DNA of 64,000 bases from Bifidobacterium miconis. Lineage in GTDB: Bacteria > Actinomycetota > Actinomycetes > Actinomycetales > Bifidobacteriaceae. The stretch spans positions 1 to 64,000 of the forward strand of contig NZ_JAHBBH010000005.1 of the NCBI RefSeq assembly GCF_019331735.1. The letters run 5' to 3'. This document shows positions 62,552-64,000 of this stretch, one piece after another (position 1 is the stretch's first letter; every line of letters starts with the position of its first letter). The notes beneath the pieces are model-generated. The model saw only the letters and a program-made list of their open reading frames with translations, searched no databases and was not told where the DNA came from. Both the position numbers and the translations under genes were made by a program.

Positions 62552-63571
62552 ATGGCAAGGAACGCCGAAGGCAAGATCAAGGTCGGCGAAATCGCCCGTC
62601 TGGCCGGGGTGTCCATCGCCACGGTATCCAAGGTCGTCAACGGACGTGCCGGAGTCGCGGCCGATACGCGAGAACGCATCGAGCGCATCATGGCGGAAAC
62701 CGGCTACTCCAAGCCGCTGGTCTCCACGAAAACGTCGCAGACCATCGAACTGGTGCTCACCGAAGTCGCGGCGAACGGCACCATGGCTATGATCAACGAG
62801 GCGACACGATACGCGCAGTCGATGTCCATCGGCGTCACGGTCACGCAGACCGGCCGCGGCGAGCGCAGCGACGAGTGCTTCCAGTCGATTCTCGCGCGCA
62901 ACCCGCTGGGTGCGATTCTGGTGCTGTCCACGGTCGCAGAACGCGAACGGGCGCTGCTCCAGTCGCGCGACATCCCGTTCGTGATCATCGATCCCGTCGG
63001 CGAAGTGCCCGCTGGCGCCTTGGGCGTCGGCATCGACAACTGGACCGGCGGACTTGTGGCCACCGAGCATCTCATCGCGCTGGGGCACCGGCGCATCGGC
63101 ATCGTCGTGGGCCCGTCGTGGGCGGAATCATCGCAGGCCCGCTACAGCGGCTATCTAGCGGCCATGCTCAAGGCCGGCATCGACATCGACCCGGCCTGGG
63201 CCACGCACGGCGACTACGACATGTCCGATCGTGGGTATCAGGCGGTCTGCGAACTGCTCGACCTGCCGGCCGAACGCCGTCCGACGGCGATCTTCTGCTG
63301 CAACGACATCACCGCGGTGAGCGCGTACCGGGCCGCGGGCGAGCGTGGCCTGACGCTGCCGCGCGACCTGTCCGTCGTCGGGTTCGACAACGTCTATCCT
63401 TCGCAGTGTCTGTATCCGGCGCTGACCACCGTCGACCAGCCGTTCGGGCTGATGGCCCGCAAGGCCATCGACATGATCCTCGACGCGCGCAACGGCTCCG
63501 TCGAAGAGCGACACGCCGTGTTCCCCACGCGCCTCGTGGTGCGCGAAAGCACCGCAAAGCCGCGCGCCTGA
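62552..63571 (+). CDS. LacI-family regulator of L-fucose use
   Basis: A 339-residue LacI/GalR protein. The helix-turn-helix is at about 10-33 (VGEIARLAGVSIATVSKVVNGRAG), followed by a short hinge and a sensor domain ending in VDQPFGLMARKAIDMIL and PTRLVVRESTA, typical of family 3-type sugar sensors. AAAGGGG lies six bases before the ATG. It is divergent from the fucose catabolic genes and next to a sugar-binding protein gene, and operators of one type flank all three, so it is the likely local repressor. Inducer (fucose or a fucosylated sugar) is inferred. Confidence 0.9.
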   Translation: MARNAEGKIKVGEIARLAGVSIATVSKVVNGRAGVAADTRERIERIMAETGYSKPLVSTKTSQTIELVLTEVAANGTMAMINEATRYAQSMSIGVTVTQTGRGERSDECFQSILARNPLGAILVLSTVAERERALLQSRDIPFVIIDPVGEVPAGALGVGIDNWTGGLVATEHLIALGHRRIGIVVGPSWAESSQARYSGYLAAMLKAGIDIDPAWATHGDYDMSDRGYQAVCELLDLPAERRPTAIFCCNDITAVSAYRAAGERGLTLPRDLSVVGFDNVYPSQCLYPALTTVDQPFGLMARKAIDMILDARNGSVEERHAVFPTRLVVRESTAKPRA

Positions 63572-63615
63572 TTCCGTTTGCCTTCGATCTGGTCAGTCGG
63601 TCTTGTTGTCGTTAA

Positions 63616-63664
63616 AGAAAATTTCTAAAAATAATTTGACATTTTATTTCCGTCCTGATATCGT
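63616..63664 (+). promoter_or_regulatory. Promoter and operator of the sugar-binding protein gene
   Basis: Operator AGAAAATTTCT at 63616-63626 lies 9 bases before -35 TTGACA (63636-63641); 17 bp further is TATCGT (63659-63664) as the -10. The operator matches the two sites at 62383 and 62485. Confidence 0.7.
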
Positions 63665-63739
63665 AACTATCACAACTCAACAACGAAGTGGTTGCCCCGA
63701 AGTCGCAGCTGACCGAGGGAAACGATAAGAAAGGCGAAC

Positions 63740-64000
63740 ATGATGAACAAGCGAACGATGCTCAAGACGGCCGCAGCGGTCTCCTCCGTGGCGATGCTGG
63801 CCGCCGTGGGGGCGTGCGGCAACAGCGACGCGGGCGCGACCAAGGACGGCAAGCCGGCGGTCTCGGTGCTGGTGGTGATGCCTGACAATCGTCTGCCGTT
63901 CAAGACGATGCAGTGGGCCAAGGATGTGGAAAAGGACTGTGGTTGCGCCATCACGTGGAAGACGGTGTCGAACGCCGCATGGAACAATCAGAAGAACGTC
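63740..64000 (+). CDS. ABC transporter solute-binding lipoprotein, 3' end outside the window
   Basis: The first 87 codons of a solute-binding protein. It opens MMNKRTMLKTAAAVSSVAM with a lipobox VGAC (Cys 26) and a mature start that reads KPAVSVLVVMPDNRLPFKTMQWAKDVEKDCG, the first strand and helix of a family 1 sugar-binding protein. A second ATG directly follows the first. AAGAAAGG lies upstream. Placed under a fucose-type operator, it probably serves import of fucose or a fucosylated oligosaccharide (inference). Permease genes would be expected beyond the window edge. Confidence 0.8.
   Translation, partial: MMNKRTMLKTAAAVSSVAMLAAVGACGNSDAGATKDGKPAVSVLVVMPDNRLPFKTMQWAKDVEKDCGCAITWKTVSNAAWNNQKNV

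Overview
The window reads as a high-GC actinobacterial chromosome, almost certainly Bifidobacterium. Supporting signs are a dcw cluster without ftsA/ftsZ, the divergent lexA / LysM / nrdR arrangement, a tmRNA whose tag reads AKSNRTEFALAA, an FBP-type L-lactate dehydrogenase, and an N-glycan plus L-fucose catabolic island of the kind known from infant- and gut-associated bifidobacteria. I do not assign a species.

Region 1 (1-20.3 kb) is mostly housekeeping. It holds a truncated DUF559 remnant, a DUF2252 protein, glutamine synthetase type I, an MFS efflux permease, a membrane-anchored lysozyme-like protein, the giant DEAH helicase HrpA, an RsmC-like methyltransferase, HflX, L-lactate dehydrogenase with a Rex-type operator, a CDF metal exporter, LexA with SOS boxes facing a LysM protein and NrdR, SerA, and a HelD-like helicase.

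Region 2 (20.5-35.2 kb) is the dcw cell-wall/division operon: mraZ-rsmH-ftsL-ftsI-[MurE-like]-murF-mraY-murD-ftsW-murG-murC-ftsQ. Many genes overlap by 1-14 bases. Four TGG repeats at exact 10-bp spacing precede mraZ, as expected for MraZ autoregulation. The murE position is held by a 301-residue protein that has lost the ATP-binding loop and the ligase C-terminal domain. The tmRNA gene ssrA follows.

Region 3 (35.8-57.7 kb) is an N-glycan locus: three GH38 alpha-mannosidases, an ABC importer (binding protein plus two permeases, no ATPase), a GH5_18-type beta-mannosidase, a GH31 glycosidase, a secreted lipoprotein GH85 endo-beta-N-acetylglucosaminidase, and a LacI regulator. Four near-identical palindromes (TAAAnCGnTTTAGT core) sit at the promoters of the first and third mannosidases and of the lacI gene, which indicates one regulon. 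The implied scheme is that GH85 releases glycans outside, the ABC system imports them, and cytoplasmic enzymes trim them to mannose, glucose and GlcNAc.

Region 4 (57.8-64 kb) is a complete non-phosphorylating L-fucose pathway on the minus strand: mutarotase, dehydrogenase, lactonase, fuconate dehydratase and DHDPS-type aldolase. A divergent LacI regulator and the start of a sugar-binding lipoprotein gene follow. Three copies of an AGAAAATTTCT operator mark this second regulon.

The most notable non-gene features are long, perfect or near-perfect palindromes at gene ends (370-427, 5841-5886, 42594-42717, 57747-57816), a glnA terminator that lies inside the predicted N-terminus of the next gene, and a 14-bp tandem repeat that spans the aldolase stop codon.
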